A DNA stretch of 64,000 nucleotides. Origin: Prorocentrum cordatum (Eukaryota; Sar; Dinophyceae; Prorocentrales; Prorocentraceae). The DNA lies in assembly GCA_963575745.1 (NCBI GenBank), contig CAUYUJ010000647.1:467501-531500 (forward strand). The letters run 5' to 3'. This document shows positions 42,498-51,735 of the stretch, in pieces (the first letter of the stretch is position 1; every line of letters begins with the position of its first letter). Position numbers and translations under genes: made by a program. The notes under the pieces are model-generated. The model was not told the origin of the DNA, searched no databases, and was given only the letters and a program-made list of their open reading frames with translations.

Positions 42498-43545
42498 AGG
42501 TGCCCAACGACCCCCGAGAGGCCGTGCCCAGCGGGAGGCTCCTCGGGGGGCGCCGCGCCTCGCTCCGCAGGCTGAATCCGAGTCTCTGCAGAATCGGAGG
42601 GGGGATCCGGCAGCGCGGAGTCGGTCTCGAGCGGCGTTGATGCGCCAGTTTGGTCAGACACCTGACGTGGCGTCGTTCCTCCGCTCGCCCCTCCTCCTCT
42701 CTGTGATTTAAGCAGCGTCTCCATAGGTGCCTCTGTAAGCGCACTGGCCAATGGTAGACCCAACGCCAGCGATTGCTCCAAGTGAGAACACCATGGGAGC
42801 GAGTCGAGAGCAGGCCGAGCAGCGAGGATCCACATTGCCCGCTACGCACGGCCAGTCCCTGGAGCCACCGAGAGGCACAGTGCATTTTGCGCTGCCAAGG
42901 TGAGTTGGCAGGAACCGGCGGAGACCACTCCCAAATCCATTATCGTTTGGGGCACTGGAAATGAGCGCCGTTGCTTCATATCTCTGCTTAGCCCACCTGG
43001 ACTTGAAAATGAGGTCTCTAGGGTCTCTGCCGTTCCCGCCGCCGCTTTGGCTCAAGACCCGCTTCACTCACTAAGCTTCCAGATCCCGAGCCCACTCGTT
43101 ATCTGGACCCCACCACTCCTCCTACTCTCTATGCTTCATCCTGTTTTGTATTGTGGGCTGCGAGGGCAGCCGCCTGGCGTGATAGCAACATTGGGATTGT
43201 GGTCCAACGAGGGGGCGAGAGCACCATCTCATTTTCGTGACGTCATCGGTGGGGGAACAAGAGGGTGCTAAATCGCCCCCCTTCCCAGGAGGCCAAACTT
43301 GGCCCAGCATCTGGAGAACATCGATGTATTTGCCTTCCAGCTGATGCCTTCTTGGCTGCTCCAATCGGTCGGTCACGACCCCCCCGTCCAGGTCCAGGGC
43401 AGGTGGTAAGGGGAGGGGTCAAGACCCCCCCCCGCCCGCAAGCCGTCTCGCTCACTCCCACCCGCCCCCCCCAACACATGCGTAGCACCCGAGGCTGGCC
43501 CGAGCCGCAGCATATTCAACAGTTTTCTGGATGGGCAGCTACTGG
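42498..43545. other. copia 3' flank, no gene; weak spliced-leader-like word
   Basis: No frame shows a domain. TTTGGCTCAAG at 43046-43056, preceded by CCGTTCCCGCCGCCGC, matches the last 11 nt of the dinoflagellate spliced leader and could be a further relict. C- and G-runs lie near 43380-43470. Confidence 0.4.
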
Positions 43546-43549
43546 GGGC

Positions 43550-43672
43550 GAATCCGCCGCCCCCGCCGCCGCCCCCGCCGCCGCCGCCACCGCCGCCGCC
43601 ACCGCCGCCGCCACAGCCGCCGCAGCCGTTGCCCCCGCCGCAGCAACCGCAACCGCCGCCGCCGCCAAGTGT
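43550..43672. repeat. (CCG)n-rich tract
   Basis: About 120 bp of CCG/GCC with CAC variants. It reads as poly-Ala/Pro or poly-Gly. Confidence 0.9.
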
Positions 43673-43784
43673 GCTCTGTATTGTTTTCCCCATATCCTAA
43701 GATGGTTATTGTCATTACTTGGACGCATCCTCCTCCTCCTCCTTCCTCTTCTCCTTCTCCTCCCCTCTCCTCCTCATGCCCAGA

Positions 43785-43922
43785 CTTACACATACACATA
43801 TTGACTCACACGCAAACTTACTCATACCCAGATTTATCACCCACACACAAAATTACTCTTGCTCAGACCTACTCATATTCAGACCTACTCCTACTCAGAC
43901 TTACTCATGCTGGGACTCACGC
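43785..43922. repeat. 12-bp repeat (CAGACCTACTCA)
   Basis: CAGAC-TACTCAT units with variants are repeated about ten times. Confidence 0.75.
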
Positions 43923-43925
43923 GCG

Positions 43926-44400
43926 CCCCGTTCGCGGCCGTTTTGTGGGGATGCTTCAAGCGATTTGCCTGTTTGCTGTCCCGACATCCTTCGGTGTCGG
44001 AGCAGAGTTGGAGGATGTCTCGAGCGAGGCTCCCATTTTCACCCGCCTAAGGTGGGCCGCCAGGGGTGTTTTCACGGTCCCGTTCGCGGCCGTTGTGTGG
44101 GGATGTCTCGAGCGGTTTGCCTGTTGTTTGTCCCAACATCCTTCGCCTGTGTTCTGTCCCAACATCCTTCGCTGTCGGAACATGTCTCGAGCGAGGCGCT
44201 CATTTTCACCCCCCTACCTAAGGGGGGCAGCCAGGGGTGTTGTCACGGTCCCGTTCGCGGCCGTTGTGTGGGGATGTCTCGAGCGGTTTGCTTGGCTTCT
44301 GTCCCAACGTCCATCGTTTTCGGAGCAGATTTGGAGGAGGTCTCGAGCGAGGCGCTCATTGTCACCTCCCAAGTGGGCCAGATTTTGAGGATGCCTCGAT
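43926..44400. repeat. ~150-175-bp tandem repeat, three copies
   Basis: The unit starts CCCGTTCGCGGCCGTT-TGTGGGG and includes ATGTCTCGAGCG, GTCCCAACATCC, GTCGGAGCA and CATTTTCACC. Copies start at 43927, 44077 and 44250; the middle copy has an internal duplication of CCCAACATCCTTCGC. Confidence 0.85.
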
Positions 44401-44449
44401 CGGTTTACCCGTTTTGATCGCCAGGTTCGTGGGCGCAGATTCTTTTCAG

Positions 44450-44690
44450 GATGCCACAGGAGGCTCAAACAGGCTCCAGGAGGCCCCAGGAGACCACATG
44501 AGGTCCCAGGAGGCATCAGGAGGCCACAGAAAGACTCAAGAGGCCACAGGATGTCCCAAGATGCTCCAGGAGGCCCCAGGAAGCTCCAGAAGGCCTCAGG
44601 AAACCCCAGGAGGCCCCAGGAGGCCACAGGAAGCGCCAGGAGGCCTTGAAAGGCAACAGGAGCCCTAGGAGCAGGAGGCCTCAGAAGGCA
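44450..44690. repeat. ~15-nt minisatellite (CCAGGAGGCC)
   Basis: CCAGGAGGCCCCAGGAG and variants recur throughout. The reverse complement motif (GGCCCTCTTGG) forms the array at 48680. Confidence 0.8.
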
Positions 44691-44710
44691 ACAGGAGTGG
44701 CTTCAATCCC

Positions 44711-44882
44711 ATGTGTTTTACGTATGCTCCTATCGATTGGGCCTCGCCTGGAGCACATTCCTTGATGTTATACGTATGTTTCTATATATTGTCCTTCTCC
44801 TATGTAAACAATCCTACATGTTTTACTTATGTTCCTATATATTGGGCCTCTCCTGGGGCACGAGTCCTTGGTGTGTTAGTGT
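44711..44882. repeat. ~54-bp AT-rich tandem repeat
   Basis: ATGTTTTAC-TATG-TCCTATATATTGGGCCTC-CCTGG-GCAC units at about 44711, 44766 and 44818; the middle one is truncated. Confidence 0.7.
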
Positions 44883-44961
44883 GTTCTATAGACCCAGCTA
44901 CAATATTCATTGTTTAAAAGGGTGCACATATGGGGAGCTCCACGCAGTCACGCAGTGAGTA

Positions 44962-45145
44962 ATTTTGACAGGGATGGTGGGGGGAGGCCGCATCGGGTTC
45001 GCCGCGCATGCTCCGAATTTGGAGGCAGAGTGTGTTTTGTATTGGTATTTTACAAAAGGGATGGTGGGGGGGCCCGCATTGTCCCTGGTTGGCTCCCAGT
45101 CGCCTGGGGGAGGGTGTGTATACGAATAGGAAAAAGTGATCAAGC
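44962..45145 (+). repeat. dispersed repeat R4, copy 1
   Basis: Similar to 47268-47490: AGGGATGGTGG, GCATGC-C-A--TTTGGAGGCA, GGTTGGCT-CC-GTCGCCTGGG and GGAGGGTGTGT occur in the same order. Confidence 0.7.
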
Positions 45146-45606
45146 TACCCTCCTGGAATGCAGGCCGTCTAGCTCACTCCCACCCGCCCTCCCAACACAT
45201 CAATAACACCCGAGTGTCAGCAGATCGCTTAGGAACGCCGCGCTTGCCATGCGCGCCACGGGTTCCAGGTGCACCAGGCACCCTGGAGGCCCAAGCGCGC
45301 AAAATGCGGCACATGCTCCGCGTGCGCCAACTGTGCCACATGCTTCAGCCGCGCCAGGTGCGCCAGCTACGGGGAATCAATAGGGACCCCATGCACCTGG
45401 GGCCCCGGACCTTGAATTCCCCTGTAGCGAAGTGCCGAGCATTCTGTGGGAAGGGCGGTTCTTCCAGGCAGCGCAAAGCCATGCACCCATGGACAAATGT
45501 GTCATCTTGAGGAGTCGTGAAACAGATGAGAGCTCAGAGGAAAGAGGGCCCTGCGCATGCCCCAGATTTGAGCCAAGATACATTTTTTGTTTATAAATGG
45601 TTTTTT

Positions 45607-45735
45607 TTTTCCCAACCATCCTGTGGTGTTGGGTCCTCGTTTTGAAGAGACAGCGCCCCGCGTCCCACCTCTCCTCCTCCTCCTCCTCCTCCTCCTCCTC
45701 CTCCTCCTCCTCCTCCTCCTCCTCCTCCTCCCCCC
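45607..45735. repeat. CCCAACC-TTGGG module with (CTC)n, copy 2
   Basis: CCCAACCATCCTGTGGTGTTGGGTCCTCGTTTTGAAGAGA-type module followed by GCGCCCCGCGTCCCAC and (CTC)n. It is about 85 percent identical to 49049-49146. CCCAAC and GTTGGG can pair. Confidence 0.8.
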
Positions 45736-45744
45736 TCCTCCCCC

Positions 45745-47215
45745 GCACCGCGCCCATTTCGGCACACCCCAAGCAAGTTCTGTGGCCCCATAGGGAGCTC
45801 CGCGGAAGGCACCAGAGGGAAAGTTCACATGGCGGCCCCGCCCCAGTTCGGCACACACACACACACGCACACGCATACGCACACGCACACGCACACGCAC
45901 ACGCACACGCACACGCACACGCACACGCACACGCACACGCACACGCACACGCACACGCACACGCACACGCACACGCACACGCACACGCACACGCACACGC
46001 ACACGCACACGCACACGCACACGCACACGCACACGCACACGCACACGCACACGCACACGCACACGCACACGCACACGCACACGCACACGCACACGCACAC
46101 GCACACGCACACGCACACGCACACGCACACGCACACGCACACGCACACGCACACGCACACGCACACGCACACGCACACGCACACGCACACGCACACGCAC
46201 ACGCACACGCACACGCACACGCACACGCACACGCACACGCACACGCACACGCACACGCACACGCACACGCACACCCACACCCACACCCACACACCCGCAC
46301 ACACACGCACACACACAAGCACACACCACAAACACCACAAACACACACACACACCCACACCCACACACACAAACACACACACACACCACAAACACACACC
46401 AAAAACACACAGACACAGACAGACACAGACAGACACAGACACACACACAGACACACACAGACACACAGAGACACACAGACACACAGACACACAGAGACAC
46501 ACAGACACACAGACACACAGACACACAGACACACAGACACACAGACACACAGACACACAGACACACAGACACACACACAGACACACAGACACACAGACAC
46601 ACAGACACACAGACACACAGACACACAGACACACAGACACACAGACACAGACACACAGACACACAGACACACAGACACACAGACACACAGACACACAGAC
46701 ACACACACATACACACATACACACAAACACACACACACACACACACCTCACACGCTTCGTGGCCCCATAGGGAGCTCCACCTAAGGCCCCAATGGGAAAG
46801 TTCGCATGACGGCCCCGCCCCAGTTCGGCACACCCCTCACACGCTTCGTGGCCCCATAGGGAGCTCCACCTCATGCCCCAATTGGGAACGTCCGCATGAC
46901 GGCCCCGTTTCATTTCGGCACACCCTAAGCACGTTCTGTGGCCCCATGGGGAGCTCCGCGGAAGGCACCAGAGGGAAAGTCCGCATGACGGCTCCGCCCC
47001 ATTTCGTGGCCCCATAGGAAGCTCCGCGGAAGGCACCAGAGGGAAAGTTCGCATGGCGGCCCCGCCCCATTTCGGCACACACCTCACGAGGATCGTGGCC
47101 CCATAGGGAGCTCCACCGAAGGCCCCAGTGGGAAAGTTCCCATGGCGGCCCCGCCCCATTTCGGCGCACCCTCACAAGGATCGTGGCCCCATAGGGAACT
47201 TCATCGAACATGATA
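45745..47215. repeat. 90-bp satellite array 1, interrupted by a giant microsatellite
   Basis: Units contain TTCGGCACACCCCTCACACG, TTCGTGGCCCCATAGGGAGC, TCCACCGAAGGCCCCAGTGG and CATGGCGGCCCCGCCCCA. GGGAGCTCC marks fall at 45790, 46770, 46859, 46949, 47016, 47106 and 47194, with mostly 88-90 bp spacing. Between the first and second marks the CACACCCCTCACACGC segment is replaced by about 890 bp of CACACG/CACAGA repeats. Confidence 0.9.
45853..46745. repeat. (CACACG)n hexanucleotide then (CACACAGA)n octanucleotide expansion
   Basis: About 420 bp of nearly perfect CACACG (to 46272), about 140 bp of CACA variants, then about 290 bp of AGACACAC. It starts after CAGTTCGGCACAC and ends at CTCACACGCTTCGTGGCC, that is, inside one satellite unit. 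Confidence 0.95.
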
Positions 47216-47267
47216 GTCACGACTGCGGTACTCACAGCTGCATATGGTTGGGTCCTTCGTCAGGCTA

Positions 47268-47492
47268 ATTGGTAGGGATGGTTGGCCTGCGCGCAGCAAG
47301 CAATATGCTGGCACCCCCGCCGTCCCTGCAAAGTGGTCGCGGGGCACCCGGGCATGCGCCAGGTTTGGAGGCAACGTGCAGTTTGTATGGTTTTTTTTTA
47401 CATGGGATGGTGGGTGGAGGGCTCATTGCTCCGGGTTGGCTGCCGTTCGCCTGGGGGAGGGTGTGTTTATTTATAAGGAACAGTGATAAAAC
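47268..47492 (+). repeat. dispersed repeat R4, copy 2
   Basis: Second copy of the repeat at 44962. It is preceded by CATATGGTTGGGTCCTTCGTCAGG (47237-47260), of which TTGGG-TCTTCGTCAGGCTA recurs alone at 55909. Confidence 0.7.
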
Positions 47493-47980
47493 CTCTAAAC
47501 CACTCACGCCCTAAAGGGCTGGTGGGACTCCACCTACTTGATTAGGCATTTACTGACGGATTGAGGTGACCCACGTTCTCTATTGCGAATTATTGCCATT
47601 GGACGTTTGGCCCTGGAATCCCATCGGGTGGTTTTCGCGAAGGTGTGTGCGTGCGTGTGTACCTTTTCCTCACCCGCTGCCTTTACGCCAAGGTGTTGAC
47701 AGATATAGACACGTGATAACCTCTGCTAGCTGGAGGCGGAAACATCAACCGCCTCTGTCCTACGGGCCATTGGCAGGGTTGGCTCTCTGATCTTTCCCAC
47801 CCGTGCACATCCAAACGTCATGCTCTCTCACCCCGGATCTTTGCTCCAACGCTTGCCTATCCAGCTGCATGTGGCAAGTGGCAAGTGCCGCCGCCGTGCC
47901 AGCCCAGTGTTCTCGGTGGCGAGTGTTCGTGGGCGGGAAAGCCGCGATCAGGGTGAGGACGGATATGCGGATATTGGTCA
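47493..47980. other. no gene recognised
   Basis: Moderate composition, no frame with a domain on either strand. The plus frame near 47820-47980 runs into the GAT tract. Confidence 0.4.
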
Positions 47981-47984
47981 TATT

Positions 47985-48375
47985 GACGATGGAGATGATG
48001 GTGATGATTATGATGATGATGATGATGATGATGCTGTTGTTGATGCTGATGAATACGTCGTGGAGGATTATGATGCTGCAGTTGGTGATGATGGTGCTGG
48101 TGATGCCGGCGCTGCTGATGCCGGCGCCGCTGATGCTGCGGATGTCGTTGCTGCTGATGTTGTCGTTGTTGTTGATGGTGTAATGATGATGACGATGATG
48201 ATGATTATTCTGATAACGATGACGATGGTGATGATGATGGTGATGCCAATGACAATGACGATGATGTTGATGTTGATGATGATGATGGTGGTGATGATGC
48301 TGATGCTGATGATGTTGATGAGGGTGATGCTGTTGATGTTGATGCTGATGCTGCTGATGATGATGAAACGGGGGT
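47985..48375. repeat. (GAT)n/(GCT)n minisatellite
   Basis: About 390 bp of GAT, GCT and GTT codon-like triplets giving poly-Asp/Ala/Met/Val frames. Confidence 0.9.
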
Positions 48376-48459
48376 GATGATGTAGATGGAGATAGTTGTG
48401 GTTGTTGTGGTCGTAAGGAGGACGAGGAGTGGGATACATAGCAGGATAATAATGAGGAT

Positions 48460-48495
48460 GAGCTGGGTGAGGAGGAGGAGGAGGAAGAGGAATAC
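48460..48495. repeat. short (GAG)n tract
   Basis: About 30 bp of GAG. Confidence 0.8.
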
Positions 48496-48679
48496 CACCA
48501 CAAGTGGCATCTGTCGTCTTCACTGATTACCAGAACTCTCATGGAACTCGTTTGGTCCGTCTGGGGGCTGTATTGGCCTCCCGTGCGGCAGTTTGTTCTT
48601 TTTCTGGCAAAGCCTGAGCCACTCGAGTGACGGGACGGTCGCGCGCGAAAGGACTGGATTTGGGTCAACACCTGAGCAG

Positions 48680-48930
48680 TTTCATCGAAGGGCCGCCTTG
48701 GGTGGTCTCTTGTGGGGCCCTCTTGCGCCGTCCTGGGGCTCTGTTGGGCCGTCTTGGGGCCCTCTTGGCTGCATGGTGGGTGCCTGGGGGCCGTCGTGCG
48801 CAAGGTCTTGTAAGACAGTCTTGGGTCCCACGGGAGGCCCTCTTGGGCCGTCTTGGGGCCGTCTCGGATGCCTCGTAGGCCGTCCTGGGCTGTTGGAGGT
48901 CCTCTTCTGGCCGTTTTGTGCTCTCGTGGA
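48680..48930. repeat. ~15-nt minisatellite (GGCCGTCTTGGG)
   Basis: TGGGCCGTCTTGGGGCCCTC and variants recur about every 15 nt. The motif is the reverse complement of that at 44450. Confidence 0.75.
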
Positions 48931-49039
48931 TGAATACTGGTCTTTGAGGCATCTTGGGCAATCTTTGTCTTGGAAACTGTGGACGCGGATCCATCGTCAT
49001 TTCACGAGGGATCGTGGCTTCGGGATCGATGACCCATTG

Positions 49040-49146
49040 TTCCCAACCATCTTGTAGTGCTGGGTCCTCGTTTTGCAGAGAGAGCGCCCCACGTCTCACT
49101 CCTTCCTCCTCCCCGCCTCCTCCTCCTCCGCCTCCTCCTCCTCCTC
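49040..49146. repeat. CCCAACC-TTGGG module with (CTC)n, copy 3
   Basis: TCCCAACCATCTTGTAGTGC-TGGGTCCTCGTTTTGCAGAG, then AGCGCCCCACGTCTCAC and (CTC)n. Same order as at 45607, again directly upstream of a satellite array. Confidence 0.8.
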
Positions 49147-49164
49147 CTATTCGATCTCAGCTCA

Positions 49165-49975
49165 GCCTGTGCCGCCCAGTTCGGCACACCGTTCACACGT
49201 TTTGTGGCCTCATAGGGAGCTCCACAGAAGGCGCCAGTGGCAGCGTTCGCATGACGGCCCAGCACCCACGTCGGCATACCCCTCACACGTTTCGTGGCCT
49301 CACAGGGAGCTCCACCGAAGGCATTAGTGGCAGCGTTCGCATGGCGGCCCCGCAAATATTTTTTGCACACCCCTCACACGCTTCGTGGCCTCATAGGGAG
49401 CTTCACCGAAGGCCCCAGTGTAAATGTTGGCATGGCGGCCCCGCGCCCATTTTGGCACACCTCTCACACGTTTTGTGGCCTCATAGGGAGCTCCACAGAA
49501 GGCCCCAGTGTAACTGTTGGCATGGCGGCCCCGCGCCCATTTTTGCACAACATCACACGCTTTGTGGCCTCATAGGGAGCTCCACCGAAGGTCCCAGCGG
49601 CAGCGTTCGCATGACGGCCCAGCACCCGCTTCGGCATACCCCTCACTCGTTTCGTGGCCTCACAGGGAGCTCCACCGAAGGCACTAGTGGCAGCGTTCGC
49701 ATGACGGCCCCGCAAATATTTTTTGCACACCCCTCACACGTTTCGTGGCCTCATAGGGAGCTTCACCGAAGGCCCCAGTGTAAATGTTGGCATGGCGGCC
49801 CCGCGCCCATTTTGGCACACCTCTCACACGTTTTGTGGCCTCATAGGGAGCTCCACCGGAGGCACCAGTGGCAGCGTTCGCATTACTGCCCCGCACCCAT
49901 TTCGCCACACCCCTCGCACGTTTCGTGGCCCCATAGAGAGCTCCACCGAAGGCGATACCGACAACTCAGAGGAGC
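49165..49975. repeat. 90-bp satellite array 2, nine copies
   Basis: GGGAGCTCC marks at 49215, 49305, 49396, 49486, 49575, 49665, 49756, 49846 and 49936 give 89-91 bp spacing. 90 is a multiple of three, so one frame stays open for 340 codons; stops in most copies of other frames and the identity with non-coding arrays argue against coding. A higher-order pattern is visible: units 2-4 resemble units 6-8. Confidence 0.95.
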
Positions 49976-51360
49976 ATGAAGTATTGATATTGATAGTTTT
50001 CAAGATTTCCAGGTTTTCCTGTTCTTCCGCGCGGGCTACAGGGACGAATGGTCGAGCGCATTCCGTCGCGCAGGTTCTTTGCGTGATGTGCGCGGTGCAT
50101 TTTTCGCGCATCGGAGCGCCCTTGGAGATACCAAGCTGCATGCTGTGCTGCTCTTGGGGAGTCCGCGAGTCGCAGCTGCCGTGGCGCTGTTCTCGAGGTG
50201 ACGCCTTCGAGTGCTATTCGCGGGCGCGAAGCTCGGCGCGCGCTGCGCCCAATCGCGCCCGGCGCGGTGCGTGAATCAGCCGGCCGCGCCCGTCGGACCG
50301 CCCGGAAATTATTTCTGGATTGTAGAATGTTTCAGAAAACTCTTCTGTTTTTGGCGCAAGCTTTTCCAGAATTTGTCAAAAATGAGCCCAGAAATTTCCC
50401 CAAACCAGTTTTGAGGGGTGGAATGCGCCCGCCGCGCAGGACATCTGAAGAATTCTGGAACCCGGAATTTTCCAAAATGGATTCCGGAATTTTTCACAAT
50501 CGATCCTGGCATTTTTCAAAATCGATTCTGGGACAAGCCGGACATTTTCAAAAACGTTCTTGGAGTCTCCCATTTTTGCCCCCGCAGGTTTTCCAGAGTC
50601 GCGCGTGATTTGCCATGCCAGGTCATTGGAAATCCGCCGAGGCGCGCGGTGCGCGGCGGCGGGCCATGGGACGGTGCGCCACCGTCCCCCCCGCGCTCGG
50701 CAACGAGAAGGGGGATCACCAAGTGCCAAATAGCCCCCTGCGGGCGACCACTCGACTGCGAATGGGTGCCCAACCAGCGGCGCCAGCCAGAGTAGACAAT
50801 ACTCGACGCAAAGTGTACCCCGCGCGAAGGCTGTTAGAAATCGGGGAATCTTCGGAACGTATCAGTAGCACGTTGTGTCAATAGATTCTTCTCGTCCTAA
50901 TCACGGCGATATTCATGGCTGCGTTTGGTTGGGCCCTTTGCCAGGATAATTGTTGTCCAAGGGATCGTGGTCTCGGGAGGTTGGGCGGTGCATTCTGGGA
51001 ACTGTTCGTAGGGGAGTCTTTGATTAGAACTCAGAAGCCCCACCAGACGGCCTTGGCTGTTTCCCACGCGCCAGACAAGGCACTGTGGCGGATATGGGCA
51101 TCGCCCCGCCATCCATGCTGAAGTTACAGCAACATGATGACATTACAACGTGCTCGCCAGCGTCGTTGGCGTTTGGGCTTGTGTTGGCAAAATTCCGCAC
51201 GGAGTGGTCGGATGCCAAGTTTTTGTTGTTGCTCCAGCTCCTCCTCCTCGTTCTCATCCTCCGCCTGCACCCTTTCGTCAGGTTCCGCAGCCGTTGTTAT
51301 GTGTTTGAGCTCATGGCGGGCTGTTGAAAGCCCATCATCAAACAACTTTGCCCGATACCG
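49976..51360. other. 5' flank of the metalloprotease gene; 22-bp repeats at 50461-50545
   Basis: No gene recognised. At 50461-50545, GGAATTTTCCAAAATGGATT-like units of 22-23 bp occur three to four times. TTGGTTGGGCCCTTTGCCAGG (50925-50945) resembles the dispersed word at 47245 and 55909. No promoter motif is evident; dinoflagellate promoters generally lack a TATA box. Confidence 0.45.
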
Positions 51361-51735
51361 ATGACGTTCTATTCTCTTGTGGGGCTGGTGCTGTTGTTGT
51401 CGCGCGCCAGTGTGGCCGATGCCCTGTCCATGATGGAGGCGAGCCCGACGCTCCAGCGGGGTGATCCCGAGGTCGTGAGACCGAAGCTGGCGGAACACGT
51501 TCGCCCTGAGCTGAGGAGAGCGTACGTGAAGGTGACCGATGCCCTGGCAGGCGAGGTCAAAGAACACTTGGAGACCTACAGCAAGGCCTCGCGGCTCTTG
51601 GCCCAGGCTCGCGGCATGAGCCATTCGAGGCACATCCTGGACTTCGTCATGGAGCACCCGGAAGCTCCAGCGCTGTCCCCGAGAGGATGCTTGTACCTCC
51701 CGACCGACGACGCCTGGACGACGTTCTATCTCGGA
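51361..51735 (+). CDS. metalloprotease exon 1 (signal peptide and N-terminal region)
   Basis: ATG 51361 opens a frame to TAA 51757. Residues 1-21 are a typical secretion signal. The rest is helical (VVRPKLAEHVRPELRRAYVK, then DALAGEVKEHLETYSKASRL) and no domain is recognised. The tail of the frame (after about 51730, CTCGGAGATGCAGAGACGG) aligns with the left end of the inverted-repeat element, so the exon probably ends between 51730 and 51742. Its frame equals that of exon 2, giving a phase-0 join. Linkage to the protease rests on this join and on the intron family. Confidence 0.55.

Noticed and set aside
36000-42600. Long terminal repeats of the copia element
   Set aside because: No matching direct repeats with TG..CA ends found by eye on the two sides; a self-alignment would decide.
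45377-47159. Several frames of about 310-455 codons of Val/Cys, Ala/His or His/Thr
   Set aside because: Repeat translation of the CACACG and CACACAGA tracts.
49215-49970. 341-codon frame across satellite array 2
   Set aside because: The unit is 90 bp, so one frame stays open by arithmetic. The related arrays at 46.8 and 55.2 kb are non-coding in appearance.
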